From NCBI RefSeq assembly GCF_012935325.2, contig NZ_JABBYG020000003.1, positions 556,874 to 620,873 on the forward strand: a stretch of DNA of 64,000 bases, given 5' to 3'. Each line of letters begins with the position of its first letter. Position 1 is the stretch's first letter. A program made the translations under genes and the position numbers. Shown here in pieces: positions 21,600 through 30,037 of this stretch. Under the pieces are notes generated by a model, which was not told where the DNA came from, searched no databases, and saw only the letters and a list, made by a program, of their open reading frames with translations. The stretch is from Paenibacillus sp. PL91. GTDB taxonomy: Bacteria > Bacillota > Bacilli > Paenibacillales > Paenibacillaceae.

Positions 21600-21782
21600 C
21601 ATTGCGAATGCTAGTTTAATTACACAATTTTAATATGATGTATAAAGATATGAATATATTAGTGGCGACTGACAGATTTCGTTCAGCCGCAGGCACCCAA
21701 TATTTACCGCTAAATATAAAGCGCTTACGCTATTAAAATGGTAAAGGTGGACACATTTTCTACATAGAGAGGACGAAACTGC

Positions 21783-22619
21783 ATGAATAAGAGAATGAGA
21801 CAGCTTGTTTGCAGCACTGCTTTGATAGCCCTCTTAACCGTTACACCTGGAATTGGCTCAGCCGCATCCTACACCGTACAAAAGAACGATACGCTATGGT
21901 TGATCGGCACGAAGTACAGTACGAGCGCTGAACAAATTAAAAAATTGAACGGACTTCACTCAAATTCTTTAGTAATTGGCCAAAAGCTCATCGTGCCTGA
22001 CCCGCGAGAATTTACGGCCGCTAGCGTTCTTCCGAACGATTTGATGTGGAAGATCGCGCAGCGGCACAATGTTCCCCTTGATAAGCTGCTTGCGGCCAAC
22101 CCGAAGATGAACCCGAACAACATTTGGGCGGGGCTCAGCATTCGAATTCCCAAAAAGCCAGCCCAATACTTGAATGGTGTATTCCCGCTCGCGAAAGGAA
22201 CCTATACGCCATTCTCGAACAGCTATGCCGACGCTCGCTTTTGGTCGGGTGATGGGCCTGAGGTGCGCTCCCATGAAGGCGTTGACATCATGGCTGCCAA
22301 AGGAACAGCTGTTTACAGCGCCATGGCCGGTACGATTGTGAAAGCGGGCTGGAATGACCTAGGCGGCTGGCGGGTTACGATACGTGTCGATGACAATACC
22401 GAATTTTATTACGCGCACTTATCCAAATATGCAGCTGGCATCAAGGAAGGCACCAAAGTAAAGGCTGGCCAACTAATAGGTTATGTAGGCAGCAGCGGCT
22501 ACGGCCCCGTAGGAACGGAGGGCAAATTCGTTACCCACCTTCACTTTGGCATCTACAAACGGACGCCGGCTTATCAAGCCATTGATCCATACCTCTACCT
22601 CAAATGGTGGGCATTGTAG
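21783..22619 (+). CDS. LysM/M23 cell-wall endopeptidase
   Basis: A 278-residue secreted peptidoglycan hydrolase. A signal peptide covers residues 1-28 (ends GIGSAAS). Two LysM domains (about 29-72, YTVQKNDTLWLIGTKYSTSA; and about 78-122, LPNDLMWKIAQRHNVP) bind peptidoglycan. The M23 metallopeptidase domain (about 155-272) has zinc ligands in SHEGVDI and HLHFG and the catalytic His region in FYYAHLS. All key residues are present, so it is probably active on peptide cross-links. GAGAGG precedes the ATG at 21783. Its 3' side is the 124-bp repeat array, with no simple terminator of its own. Confidence 0.92.
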   Translation: MNKRMRQLVCSTALIALLTVTPGIGSAASYTVQKNDTLWLIGTKYSTSAEQIKKLNGLHSNSLVIGQKLIVPDPREFTAASVLPNDLMWKIAQRHNVPLDKLLAANPKMNPNNIWAGLSIRIPKKPAQYLNGVFPLAKGTYTPFSNSYADARFWSGDGPEVRSHEGVDIMAAKGTAVYSAMAGTIVKAGWNDLGGWRVTIRVDDNTEFYYAHLSKYAAGIKEGTKVKAGQLIGYVGSSGYGPVGTEGKFVTHLHFGIYKRTPAYQAIDPYLYLKWWAL

Positions 22620-22673
22620 CACCATTCTTCTCTTTAGCAAGGCTGGTGGAGGAACGAGCCGGAATAGTCGTAG

Positions 22674-23716
22674 ACTGATGCCCAGATAGGCTTGATGGGA
22701 GAGCGTCTATAGTAATAAGCCTAGTTTCTAGACTTATTTCTGCAAAAGCAGCTCGTTTGGCGAAAATAGGTCTAGTTTCTAGATCTATTTCTCGCAGACT
22801 GATGCCCAACTAGGCTTGATGGGAGAGCGCGCACCGTAATAGGTCTAGTTTCTAGACTTATTTCTGCAAAAGCAGCTCTTTTGGTGAAAATAGATCTAGT
22901 TTTTAGATCTATTTTTCGCAGACTGATGCCCAGGTAGGCTTGATGGGTGTGCGTGCATGGTAATAAGTCTAGTTTCTAGACTAATTTCTGCAAAAGCAGC
23001 TCGTTTGGCGAAAACAGATCTAGTTTTTAGATCTAATTCTCGCAGACTGATGCCCAGGTAGGCTTGATGGGTGTGCGTGCATGGTAATAAGTCTAGTTTC
23101 TAGACTTATTTCTGCAAAAACAGCTCGTTTGGTGAAAATAGATCTAGTTTCTAGATCTATTTCTCGCAGACTGATGCCCAGATGGGCTTTATGGGTGGAA
23201 GCGAGCAGGAATAGGTCTATTTTCTAGACTTATTTCTGCTGAAGCAGCTCGTTTAGCGAAAATAGATCTAGTTTTTAGATCTATTTCTCGTAGACTGATG
23301 CCCCGGTAGGCTTGATGGGTGTGCGTGCATGGTAATAAGTCTAGTTTCTAGACTTATTTCTGCAAAAGCAGCTCGTTTGGCGAAAATAGATCTAGTTTCT
23401 AGATCTATTTCTCGCAGAATGATGCCCAGCTAGGCTTGATGGGAGTTTACGCACCGCAATAAGTCTAGTTTCTAGACTTATTTCTGCAAAAGCAGCTCGT
23501 TTGGTGAAAATAGATCTAGTTTCTAGATCTATTTCTCTCAGTCTGATGCCCAGGTAGGCTTGATGGGTGTGCGTGCATGGTAATAGGTCTAGTTTCTAGA
23601 CTTATTTCTGCAAAAGCAGCTCGTTTGGCGAAAATAGATCTAGTTTTTAGATCTATTCCATATTCCCCTTAGACTGATGTCCAGATAGGCTTGATGGGTG
23701 TTAGCGCAGTGCAATA
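22674..23716. repeat. Tandem array of 124-bp units with paired hairpins
   Basis: Eight units start at 22674, 22798, 22922, 23046, 23170, 23294, 23418 and 23542, each exactly 124 bp apart. The eighth is 131 bp, and a broken ninth unit starts at 23673. Each unit begins ACTGATGCCCAGGTAGGC and contains two inverted repeats with a TTT loop: arms AATAAGTCTAG/CTAGACTTATT and AAATAGATCTAG/CTAGATCTATTT. Between them is a small CTGC-AAAA-GCAG hairpin. The most variable part is the segment after GATGGG. There is no open frame and no spacer diversity of the CRISPR kind. The array fills the space between the convergent LysM/M23 and ABC exporter genes. Confidence 0.95.
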
Positions 23717-23765
23717 TTATGGCGAGCACACGTTAGCGTCAGGCCTCACTAGCTTCACTGAATAT

Positions 23766-23804
23766 AAAGAAAAGGGCAGTCCTCCAAGGACAGCCCTTTT
23801 CTTT
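23766..23804 (-). terminator. Terminator of the ABC exporter gene
   Basis: Stem AAAGAAAAGGGC, A/A mismatch, GTCCT with its complement around a CCA loop. The stem is A/T-rich at its base and so provides a T-run on either strand. It ends 2 bp before the exporter stop codon. Confidence 0.88.
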
Positions 23805-23805
23805 A

Positions 23806-25611
23806 TTACAGCTGCAGCTGCTTCAGGTTATAGAATTCGCCTTTGCAAGCCATCAGCTCATCGAAGGTGCCGACTTCGACGATGCGTCCGTTCTTCATCA
23901 CGACGATGCGATCGGCATCACGAATCGTAGAGAGGCGATGAGCGACAATAAATGTCGTGCGCCCCTTTATCAGCTCCTGCATCGCCTTTTGGACGTGGAA
24001 TTCCGACTCGTTATCCAGAGCGGAGGTCGCTTCATCCAAAATAATGATGCTCGGCTCGCGGACGAGCGCCCGTGCGATCGCGATGCGCTGGCGCTGCCCG
24101 CCGGACAGCTTGCCGCCATGCTCCCCAACCATCGTATCCAGCCCACCCTCCAGCTGGCCGATAAATTCAGATAGGTTAGCCATCTCTACGACGCGACTCA
24201 CCTGCTCATCGGTAATATCGCGAAGGCCGTACGTAATGTTGTCGCGAATCGTTCCCGAGAACAAAATATTCGTTTGCGGCACAACCGCCAAATGCTTGCG
24301 GTAGCTGCGAAGATCGATTTCGGCCAAATCGATGCCGTCCATCAGCACCTTGCCGCCGGTCGGCTGCAGGAAGCCGATCACGAGATTAAGCACCGTTGAT
24401 TTGCCCGCGCCCGAAGCACCTACTAAAGCGATGCATTCGCCTGCCGCGACATCAAGCGTAACGTCCTCGAGCACATGATGCTCGCTCCCTGGATACGAGA
24501 GCTCAACGCCCTTGAAGGAGAACTCGCCGCGCACGTCCGCCAGCTTTCGTTTGCCGCTATTATTTTCAATATCGGTCGACACCAATATTTCTTTGATCGA
24601 ATGAATCGATTCGAGTCCCTTTGCGATTTGCGGATAAATGTTAATCAGGCCGGTGACCGAAGCCAAGATCATCGCGAAGAAGCCTTGGTACATCACAACA
24701 TCGCCAACTTGGATCTCTCCGTTATACGCTAGATAAGCCGTAAAAATTAAGCAAAGCACCTGAAAGATTTGAAACGTAACCCAGTTCGTCGAGCCAAAAT
24801 ACGCCTCTACCAGATCAAGCCGATAGCCCTTGCCTTGGATGTTGCGAAGCGTCGAGTCGATCCTTTCAATCTCCACCTTCTCCAGCCCATGCGCGCGCGT
24901 GATCGGAATCATCTCAACCATCTCCGACACGCGTGAGGACATCTGCTCGATCTCCTTGCGGAATTCCTTATTCGACTTCCGGATCTTGCGGCGGAAAATC
25001 GTAACGATCGAAATCGACATCGGTATCGTCAGCACAAAAAACAACGATACGATCCAGCTGCTGTTTAGCGTAATAACAAACGATACGATAATGTTCACGA
25101 CTGCCGGAGCAAGCGCGATCATGAACTGCTTCGACATCATCTCGACCGCTTCTACGTCGCGCAGCACCTTCGATTGCAGCTTGCCCGCCGGCAGCTCGCG
25201 GTGCTGATTGATAGACAGCTGCTGAAGCTTGCGCACAAGCGCGCTCCGCAGTCCCGCTTCGACGTATCTTACCGCTCGGCTAAGAAACGATATGTAAGCG
25301 GCGTGTGTCGGAATATTTTGCAAAATAACGACCAAAATGATAACGAAATTAATCCAAATGCCGCTTAATGGATATTTGGCCGGGTTTGTCGCGATGTTAA
25401 TAATGTTCGCGGTTACAATCGGCAGCACGTAAATAGGCGCGCTCTTGATCAATAGAAACAATAACGAAATGAATAGGTTTCCGAAATTGCCTTTGTATAA
25501 CGACAACAAAAACTTAAACGGCCCAGCGTTCTCCTCTAAAGCCGCATTTTCGAACGTGCTGGCGAGACCCTTCGAAGCACCGATCTGTGAATGTATAACC
25601 CTCTCTGCCAT
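23806..25611 (-). CDS. ABC exporter half-transporter (fused permease and ATPase)
   Basis: About 601 residues. A six-helix type IV export domain (about 45-335, beginning FLLSLYKGNFGNLF) is followed by an ATPase. The ATPase has Walker A GASGAGKST near residue 397, signature LSGGQRQR near 503, Walker B IIILDEATSALD near 523 and the switch His in IVAHRLST. All ATPase motifs are intact, so it probably works as a homodimer; the substrate is unknown. The start is uncertain: ATG at 25611 (MAERVIHSQ) has GGAG at 6 bp, and upstream in-frame ATG (25623) and TTG (25638) exist. It lies downstream of the mannoside importer operon and its response regulator, 139 bp away, with no terminator seen between. Confidence 0.9.
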   Translation of the reverse strand: MAERVIHSQIGASKGLASTFENAALEENAGPFKFLLSLYKGNFGNLFISLLFLLIKSAPIYVLPIVTANIINIATNPAKYPLSGIWINFVIILVVILQNIPTHAAYISFLSRAVRYVEAGLRSALVRKLQQLSINQHRELPAGKLQSKVLRDVEAVEMMSKQFMIALAPAVVNIIVSFVITLNSSWIVSLFFVLTIPMSISIVTIFRRKIRKSNKEFRKEIEQMSSRVSEMVEMIPITRAHGLEKVEIERIDSTLRNIQGKGYRLDLVEAYFGSTNWVTFQIFQVLCLIFTAYLAYNGEIQVGDVVMYQGFFAMILASVTGLINIYPQIAKGLESIHSIKEILVSTDIENNSGKRKLADVRGEFSFKGVELSYPGSEHHVLEDVTLDVAAGECIALVGASGAGKSTVLNLVIGFLQPTGGKVLMDGIDLAEIDLRSYRKHLAVVPQTNILFSGTIRDNITYGLRDITDEQVSRVVEMANLSEFIGQLEGGLDTMVGEHGGKLSGGQRQRIAIARALVREPSIIILDEATSALDNESEFHVQKAMQELIKGRTTFIVAHRLSTIRDADRIVVMKNGRIVEVGTFDELMACKGEFYNLKQLQL

Positions 25612-25750
25612 TTCCCTCTCCATCCCTCTGTAGCTCAACTTGCTGCTAGACCGCTCGCTTTGCGGCTTACTACCGCACCAATCTTACGCTCATTTTAGGA
25701 GCATGTAAATGTGCAATCTTGCACTGATTCTATCCGATTTTGCTGCCGGC

Positions 25751-26515
25751 TTAACGGCGCTTGCCCTTGTAATCCTTAGGCGTCTCCCCCACCATTTTTT
25801 TAAACAGCTTATTGAAATAAACCGGATCGCTGTAGCCGACCAGCTGCGAAATTTCGTAGTTTTTCAAATTTGGATGATCGGTCAAAAACTGCTTTGCCTT
25901 CTCGATGCGGATGTCGATCAAGTAGTCTGTCAGCGTCATGCCCGTTTCCTGCTTAAACAATCGGCTCAAATAATTAGCGCTCATCCCTACCGATTCCGCC
26001 ATTCTTTCCATTTCGAAGTTTTTGCCGTACTCCTCCTCCAAAATCGCCTTCATTTGCTCGATAACATGATGCTCTTTTTCCTTCGTAATGGTTTCCTGCG
26101 ACAGGTCAGTTACACCCGATGCCGCTGATGCAGACTCCTGCTCGCTGCGCTCCAGCTTGATCTTAACCAGCAGGTCGTATAAATTCGCCTTGTCGATCGG
26201 CTTAAGCAAATAATCGCGCACGCCCTGGCGCAGCGCCTTCCTCGCGTATTCGAACTCGCTAAAGCCGCTCAGCACGATGGTCGCAATCGTTCTGCCGCGC
26301 AAATGCTCAATGAGCTTCAGCCCATCCATCATCGGCATTTTTATATCGGTAATAAGCACATCCAGCTCGCCTTCTCCCAGCTTCGAAATATGCGACCACG
26401 CATCCATCCCGTTGCTGTACGAGCCGATGACTTTAATGTCCAAATCCATTTTCGTTAATATCTTTTCAAGTCCTAGCCGTATGAACTCCTCGTCATCTGC
26501 TATCATGATGTTCAT
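25751..26515 (-). CDS. YesN-type response regulator (REC-AraC)
   Basis: A 254-residue transcription factor. The receiver domain (1-120) has acidic pair D7-D8, phospho-acceptor D57 (VLITDIKMP) and K105 (YLLKPI). The C-terminal AraC-type DNA-binding domain is about 150-254 (GMSANYLSRLFKQETGMTLT and YFNKLFKKMVGETPKDYK). The ATG at 26515 (MNIMIADDEE) with AAGGAG upstream is preferred to an in-frame extension. It is the last gene of the binding protein-permease-permease operon. There is no kinase gene beside it, which is unusual. A YesM-type kinase without a regulator lies at 52393-54258 next to a paralogous binding protein, and is the natural partner candidate. Confidence 0.93.
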   Translation of the reverse strand: MNIMIADDEEFIRLGLEKILTKMDLDIKVIGSYSNGMDAWSHISKLGEGELDVLITDIKMPMMDGLKLIEHLRGRTIATIVLSGFSEFEYARKALRQGVRDYLLKPIDKANLYDLLVKIKLERSEQESASAASGVTDLSQETITKEKEHHVIEQMKAILEEEYGKNFEMERMAESVGMSANYLSRLFKQETGMTLTDYLIDIRIEKAKQFLTDHPNLKNYEISQLVGYSDPVYFNKLFKKMVGETPKDYKGKRR

Positions 26516-26593
26516 TCCTGCTCGCTCCTTCCGCATGTCCCTCCTAGTTTGCGCTAAAATCGGCACCTCTGCAACGTAAAACAAGCGGGCGGC

Positions 26594-27424
26594 TTATTTC
26601 ACCGCACCGCTTGTCACACCCGCGAAAATGTACTTTTGCAAGAAAATATAAAGAATGGCAGTTGGAATCATAATAATGAGAATCGCTGAAGATATCATTT
26701 GCCAATCGCCGCTATTGACTCCGAAGAAGCGCATAAGCGACGTAGATACAACGACATGCTCGGCCCTCGGCAAATAGAGCAGCGGGATAAACATATCATT
26801 ATAGATACTGATCGTTTTCAAAATAACGATAGTTGCCGTCGCTGGCGCCAGCAGCGGGAAAATGATGGAGCGGAAAATTCGGATAAGCGAAGCTCCCTCC
26901 AGCATGGCGCTTTCATCCAGCTCGTTTGGAATATTCCGAATGAATTGCAGATAGATGTAGATTTGCAAAATATCCGCGCCTACATAAATGAGCACAGGAC
27001 CCATCAAATTGTTCGTCAAGCCAAGCGCCTGAATCGTTTTGTAGTTGACGACCTGCGTAGTAATGGCCGGGATGATCGTCGCAAACAAGAACAAGCCGAC
27101 AATCGGTCCCTTAAATTTGAAATCAAACCGACCTACCGCGTAACAAAACGCCGATCCGATCAAAATATTCAAAATAAGCGTTATCGCTATAATGAACAAG
27201 GTATTGCCAAACGCGTTCATCATATCGGCTTGCTTGAACGCTTGACCGAAGTTTTTGAAATACAGGAAGCTGTCAGGCATCGAGATAGTTGATTTGCCAT
27301 GAAACTCATCCTTCGTCTTGAAGGCATTCACAACGATAATATACGGCGGGAACAATATCGCAAATGCGGCCAATATGAGGCTGATATATTTGATCGTGTC
27401 CCAAAGCTTATTGGATTTATTCAT
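26594..27424 (-). CDS. CUT1 sugar ABC permease, MalG type
   Basis: A 276-residue inner-membrane permease with six predicted helices. The EAA loop ELDESAMLEGASLIRIFRSI contacts the ATPase. It starts 3 bp after the MalF-type gene, so the two form a heterodimeric channel. No ATPase is encoded nearby; in Firmicutes one shared MsmX-type ATPase usually serves such importers. Its position opposite the beta-mannan operon suggests beta-mannooligosaccharides as cargo. Confidence 0.92.
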   Translation of the reverse strand: MNKSNKLWDTIKYISLILAAFAILFPPYIIVVNAFKTKDEFHGKSTISMPDSFLYFKNFGQAFKQADMMNAFGNTLFIIAITLILNILIGSAFCYAVGRFDFKFKGPIVGLFLFATIIPAITTQVVNYKTIQALGLTNNLMGPVLIYVGADILQIYIYLQFIRNIPNELDESAMLEGASLIRIFRSIIFPLLAPATATIVILKTISIYNDMFIPLLYLPRAEHVVVSTSLMRFFGVNSGDWQMISSAILIIMIPTAILYIFLQKYIFAGVTSGAVK

Positions 27425-27427
27425 CGA

Positions 27428-28318
27428 TCATTCCCCCTTTCCTTTCAACAAGAAGCGTTGAATCGACAATACGATAACAACAAAGAGCAACAAGACTACG
27501 CTCATCGCGGAAGCTAAGCCATAATTGTTAAACTGGAAGGCTGTCTCAACGATTTTCATAACAAAGGTTTCGCTCGCTCCGGCAGGTCCGCCCTTGGTGA
27601 GAATATAAGGGAGATCAAACACCTCTAATGCGCCGGTAACGGTTAGGAACAGATTAAGCTCGATAATTTTGTAAATGTTCGGCAGCGTGATGCTGATGAA
27701 CTTTTGCCAGCCATTCGCTCCGTCAATCGAAGCCGCTTCATAAATATCGTTCGGAATGGACTGAAGCGCAGCCAAATAAATAACCATGTTAAAGCCCATA
27801 AAACGCCAGAAGCCGATGGAAGCCAACGTATAGTTGACGAATGACCCGTTCCCAAGCCAGCTCGTTTGGGACAAAGCGTCAAAGCCGAGCTGTCCAAGCA
27901 AGTAATTCAACGAACCATTTGTTGTATCGAACACGTAACCGAATAAGTATGCTACAGCAACGCCATTAAGGATGTACGGTAAGAAGAGCAGCAGGCGAAA
28001 AAAGTTTTTCCCTCTCAGCTTGCTGTTCAGCACGACAGCGAAATAAATCGCGGCAATATTTTGTACAATTCCTACAGCGAAATAGGCAAAGTTATGTTTA
28101 AAGACACCGAATATAGCCGGATTTTCAAATACCTCTTTGTAATTTGACCAGCCGATCCAAGGTTTATTTGGACTTAGTCCGTCCCAGCTAGTAAAACTTA
28201 AATGGATAAGCTCAAGCGCCGGATAATAGGCGAATGTCAGCAGCAGCAGCAGCGGCAATGCGACAAATCCAAAGATTACGTAATTCTTTTGCGTTTTAAA
28301 AGGCAGCCTGCTAAACAT
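27428..28318 (-). CDS. CUT1 sugar ABC permease, MalF type
   Basis: A 296-residue inner-membrane permease. The N-terminus is FSRLPFKTQKNYVIFGFVALPLLLL, and the EAA-type loop is IYEAASIDGANGWQKFISITLP. The ATG at 28318 with GGATGG upstream is preferred over an unstructured in-frame extension to 28387 that would run into the intergenic hairpin. It follows the binding-protein gene after an 87-bp gap with a hairpin and is coupled to the MalG-type gene. Confidence 0.92.
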   Translation of the reverse strand: MFSRLPFKTQKNYVIFGFVALPLLLLLTFAYYPALELIHLSFTSWDGLSPNKPWIGWSNYKEVFENPAIFGVFKHNFAYFAVGIVQNIAAIYFAVVLNSKLRGKNFFRLLLFLPYILNGVAVAYLFGYVFDTTNGSLNYLLGQLGFDALSQTSWLGNGSFVNYTLASIGFWRFMGFNMVIYLAALQSIPNDIYEAASIDGANGWQKFISITLPNIYKIIELNLFLTVTGALEVFDLPYILTKGGPAGASETFVMKIVETAFQFNNYGLASAMSVVLLLFVVIVLSIQRFLLKGKGE

Positions 28319-28326
28319 GGAGACAA

Positions 28327-28369
28327 CCCATCCTTCCTGCGTCTTTCTAATCGGAAGATGCAGGATGGG
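28327..28369 (-). promoter_or_regulatory. Intercistronic hairpin after the binding-protein gene
   Basis: CCCATCC...CCTGC.TCTTTC pairs with GGAAGA.GCAGG.ATGGG around a short loop, without a T-run on the minus strand. Such hairpins after binding-protein genes commonly protect the upstream message or give partial read-through, so the binding protein is made in excess of the permeases. Confidence 0.6.
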
Positions 28370-28405
28370 AAACCTGCTTACGGTCACCCATCCGGCATGC
28401 TACCT

Positions 28406-29722
28406 TTACAAACCTAGATCTTTTTTCGCTTTCGCCCAAGCCGTATTCACTTTATCGAATACCTTCTGAGGATCTTTGGACAATACGAATTCTTGAACGA
28501 CAGCAGCTTGGTCAAGCTGTGCTTTGTTTTGAATTTCTGTCGCAGCATCTACCGGTGCTGCAGGCTCGAAAAATTTAGGGCTGAAGCTGTTAAACTCAGC
28601 AAGCTGTGGCAGCTTCGATTCTTTGTCCTTCAAGGTTGGGATGAAGCCTGCGAAATCGTCATAGCCGGATTCCTCGATCATCCATTGAACGAATGCCTTA
28701 CCCGCTTCAACGTTTCCGTTTTTGTTAACCGCGTAGAAGAAATCCGGGTTAAGCGGTGCTTTTGCCTCGCCGGAGTTGTCCGAAGGGAATGGGAAGAAGC
28801 CTACGTCCTCGGCTGGTGCGCCGTTCTCAATCACTTGGTTGATAACCCAGTTGCCAAGCAGATACATGCCGAATTTACCCGATGCGATGTCTTTTTTCGA
28901 TTGCTCCCAGTTCGTAGAGTTCACGTCTGTTTCCAGGAAGCCTTTTGTATACAATTCACGAAGGATGCTCCATGATTTGCCGTAAGCGTTGTCCAGCGTG
29001 TAAGGCGTATCGGATTCTGCCCGTTTGTTCTGGTGATCAGATGCTCCGCCGATAAGCGTCGGAATATCGTATACCCAAGTATCAAGCGGCCATTTGTCTT
29101 TAAAGTTCGAAGCTAGCGGGACGATACCTGCGTCTTTTAGCTTTTGTGAAGCAGCAAGAAACTCATCGTACGTTTTCGGAAGCGCCGTAATGCCCGCTTT
29201 CTCGAACGCTTTTTTGTTGTAGACGATACCGACTGTCGAGCCGCCAGAAGATATGCCATACATTTTGCCTTCCTGCGCTTTCAAATCCTTGAAATGAATG
29301 TCGCCGGAGAATGCGATGTCATCAAGCGGAGCAAAATAATTAGAAAGCTCTGCATTTGGAATAGTCGGCGTGAACACGACATCCGGGAAATCGCCGGAAG
29401 CGATGCGAATTTTCAACGTTTTATCATAATCCGTAATCGCCTCGAATTTAAGGTCTACGCCAGGATATTTCTCTTCGAAGCGCTTCTCGTAATCCACGTA
29501 TTGCTTGTCGATCATGTCCGTACGGTTCGTCAAGAATACAACCTCGCCTGTTACTTTGGACGCTTCCTCCGTCCCGCCGTTTTCCGGCTTGTTCGTTGCA
29601 GCGTCGTTAGCAGGCTTGTTAGTTGCCGTATTGGCGTTCGAATTCGTATTGTTACCACCACAAGCAGCTAACGATGTTAGCATAACCACAGAAACAAGCG
29701 CTAACGAAATAACTTTTTTCAT
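28406..29722 (-). CDS. Sugar-binding lipoprotein of a CUT1 ABC importer
   Basis: A 438-residue extracellular solute-binding protein (family 1). The lipoprotein signal MKKVISLALVSVVMLTSLAACGG has lipobox LAAC, followed by an Asn/Thr-rich tether. Segments such as SGDFPDVVFTPT, GIVYNKKAFEKAGI and GKFGMYLLGNWVINQV are typical of the family. A GGGGGA ribosome binding site precedes the ATG. First gene of the operon with two permeases and the response regulator. It is a clear paralogue of the binding protein at 51107-52396 (for example GNWVINQV then GFFPFP.DNS in both). cre-like sequences lie upstream. Confidence 0.94.
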   Translation of the reverse strand: MKKVISLALVSVVMLTSLAACGGNNTNSNANTATNKPANDAATNKPENGGTEEASKVTGEVVFLTNRTDMIDKQYVDYEKRFEEKYPGVDLKFEAITDYDKTLKIRIASGDFPDVVFTPTIPNAELSNYFAPLDDIAFSGDIHFKDLKAQEGKMYGISSGGSTVGIVYNKKAFEKAGITALPKTYDEFLAASQKLKDAGIVPLASNFKDKWPLDTWVYDIPTLIGGASDHQNKRAESDTPYTLDNAYGKSWSILRELYTKGFLETDVNSTNWEQSKKDIASGKFGMYLLGNWVINQVIENGAPAEDVGFFPFPSDNSGEAKAPLNPDFFYAVNKNGNVEAGKAFVQWMIEESGYDDFAGFIPTLKDKESKLPQLAEFNSFSPKFFEPAAPVDAATEIQNKAQLDQAAVVQEFVLSKDPQKVFDKVNTAWAKAKKDLGL

Positions 29723-29747
29723 TTTTTAAATCCCCCTCAGCTCGTAT

Positions 29748-29761
29748 TGATTCCGCTTACA
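29748..29761. promoter_or_regulatory. cre-like site upstream of the binding-protein gene
   Basis: The minus strand reads TGTAAGCGGAATCA, one mismatch from TGWAANCGNTNWCA. It lies 26 bp before the start codon, within the probable leader, so CcpA could act as a roadblock. Confidence 0.55.
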
Positions 29762-29835
29762 TTTGAATAATACCGCATAAATAACGGTTCTAAAATGGTT
29801 TAAAATATTATTTATAGTCTTCAAATGACATTTGT

Positions 29836-29849
29836 TGAAAACGTTATCT
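29836..29849. promoter_or_regulatory. Second cre-like site in the divergent region
   Basis: The plus strand reads TGAAAACGTTATCT, one mismatch at the last position of the cre consensus. It is near the middle of the region and could repress either operon. Confidence 0.5.
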
Positions 29850-30037
29850 TCCGCTTTTCAGCTCGTTTTAATGACTAATAAAGCTATTATTCCCGTTATT
29901 AAATGAAGCTGAATTTTGAAATGGCGTAGGGTTGAAGAAAGGTATTGCAATCAAAGCAAGAATCTTGTTTACTAGTTATATAACAAATTTATTTATTAGC
30001 AATAACAAAAATATCAAAACAAAGCGAGGCGACTCAA

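Larger units (their letters stand above)
29723..30037. promoter_or_regulatory. Divergent control region of the importer and beta-mannan operons
   Basis: A 315-bp AT-rich region between start codons. It holds two cre-like sites and a perfect inverted repeat CAAATG-A-CATTTG (29822-29834). No unambiguous -35/-10 pair was found for either direction. The shared region makes joint regulation of uptake and mannan breakdown likely; the YesN-type regulator is one candidate activator. Confidence 0.6.

Noticed and set aside
21718..21731. cre site upstream of the LysM/M23 gene
   Set aside because: AAAGCGCTTACG has the palindromic core, but the best alignment has about three mismatches to the consensus.
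22674..23716. CRISPR array
   Set aside because: Whole 124-bp units repeat; there are no short conserved repeats separated by unique spacers, and no cas genes nearby.
25612..25750. Terminator between the response regulator and ABC exporter genes
   Set aside because: Only a 4-bp CCGC/GCGG pairing without a T-run was seen.
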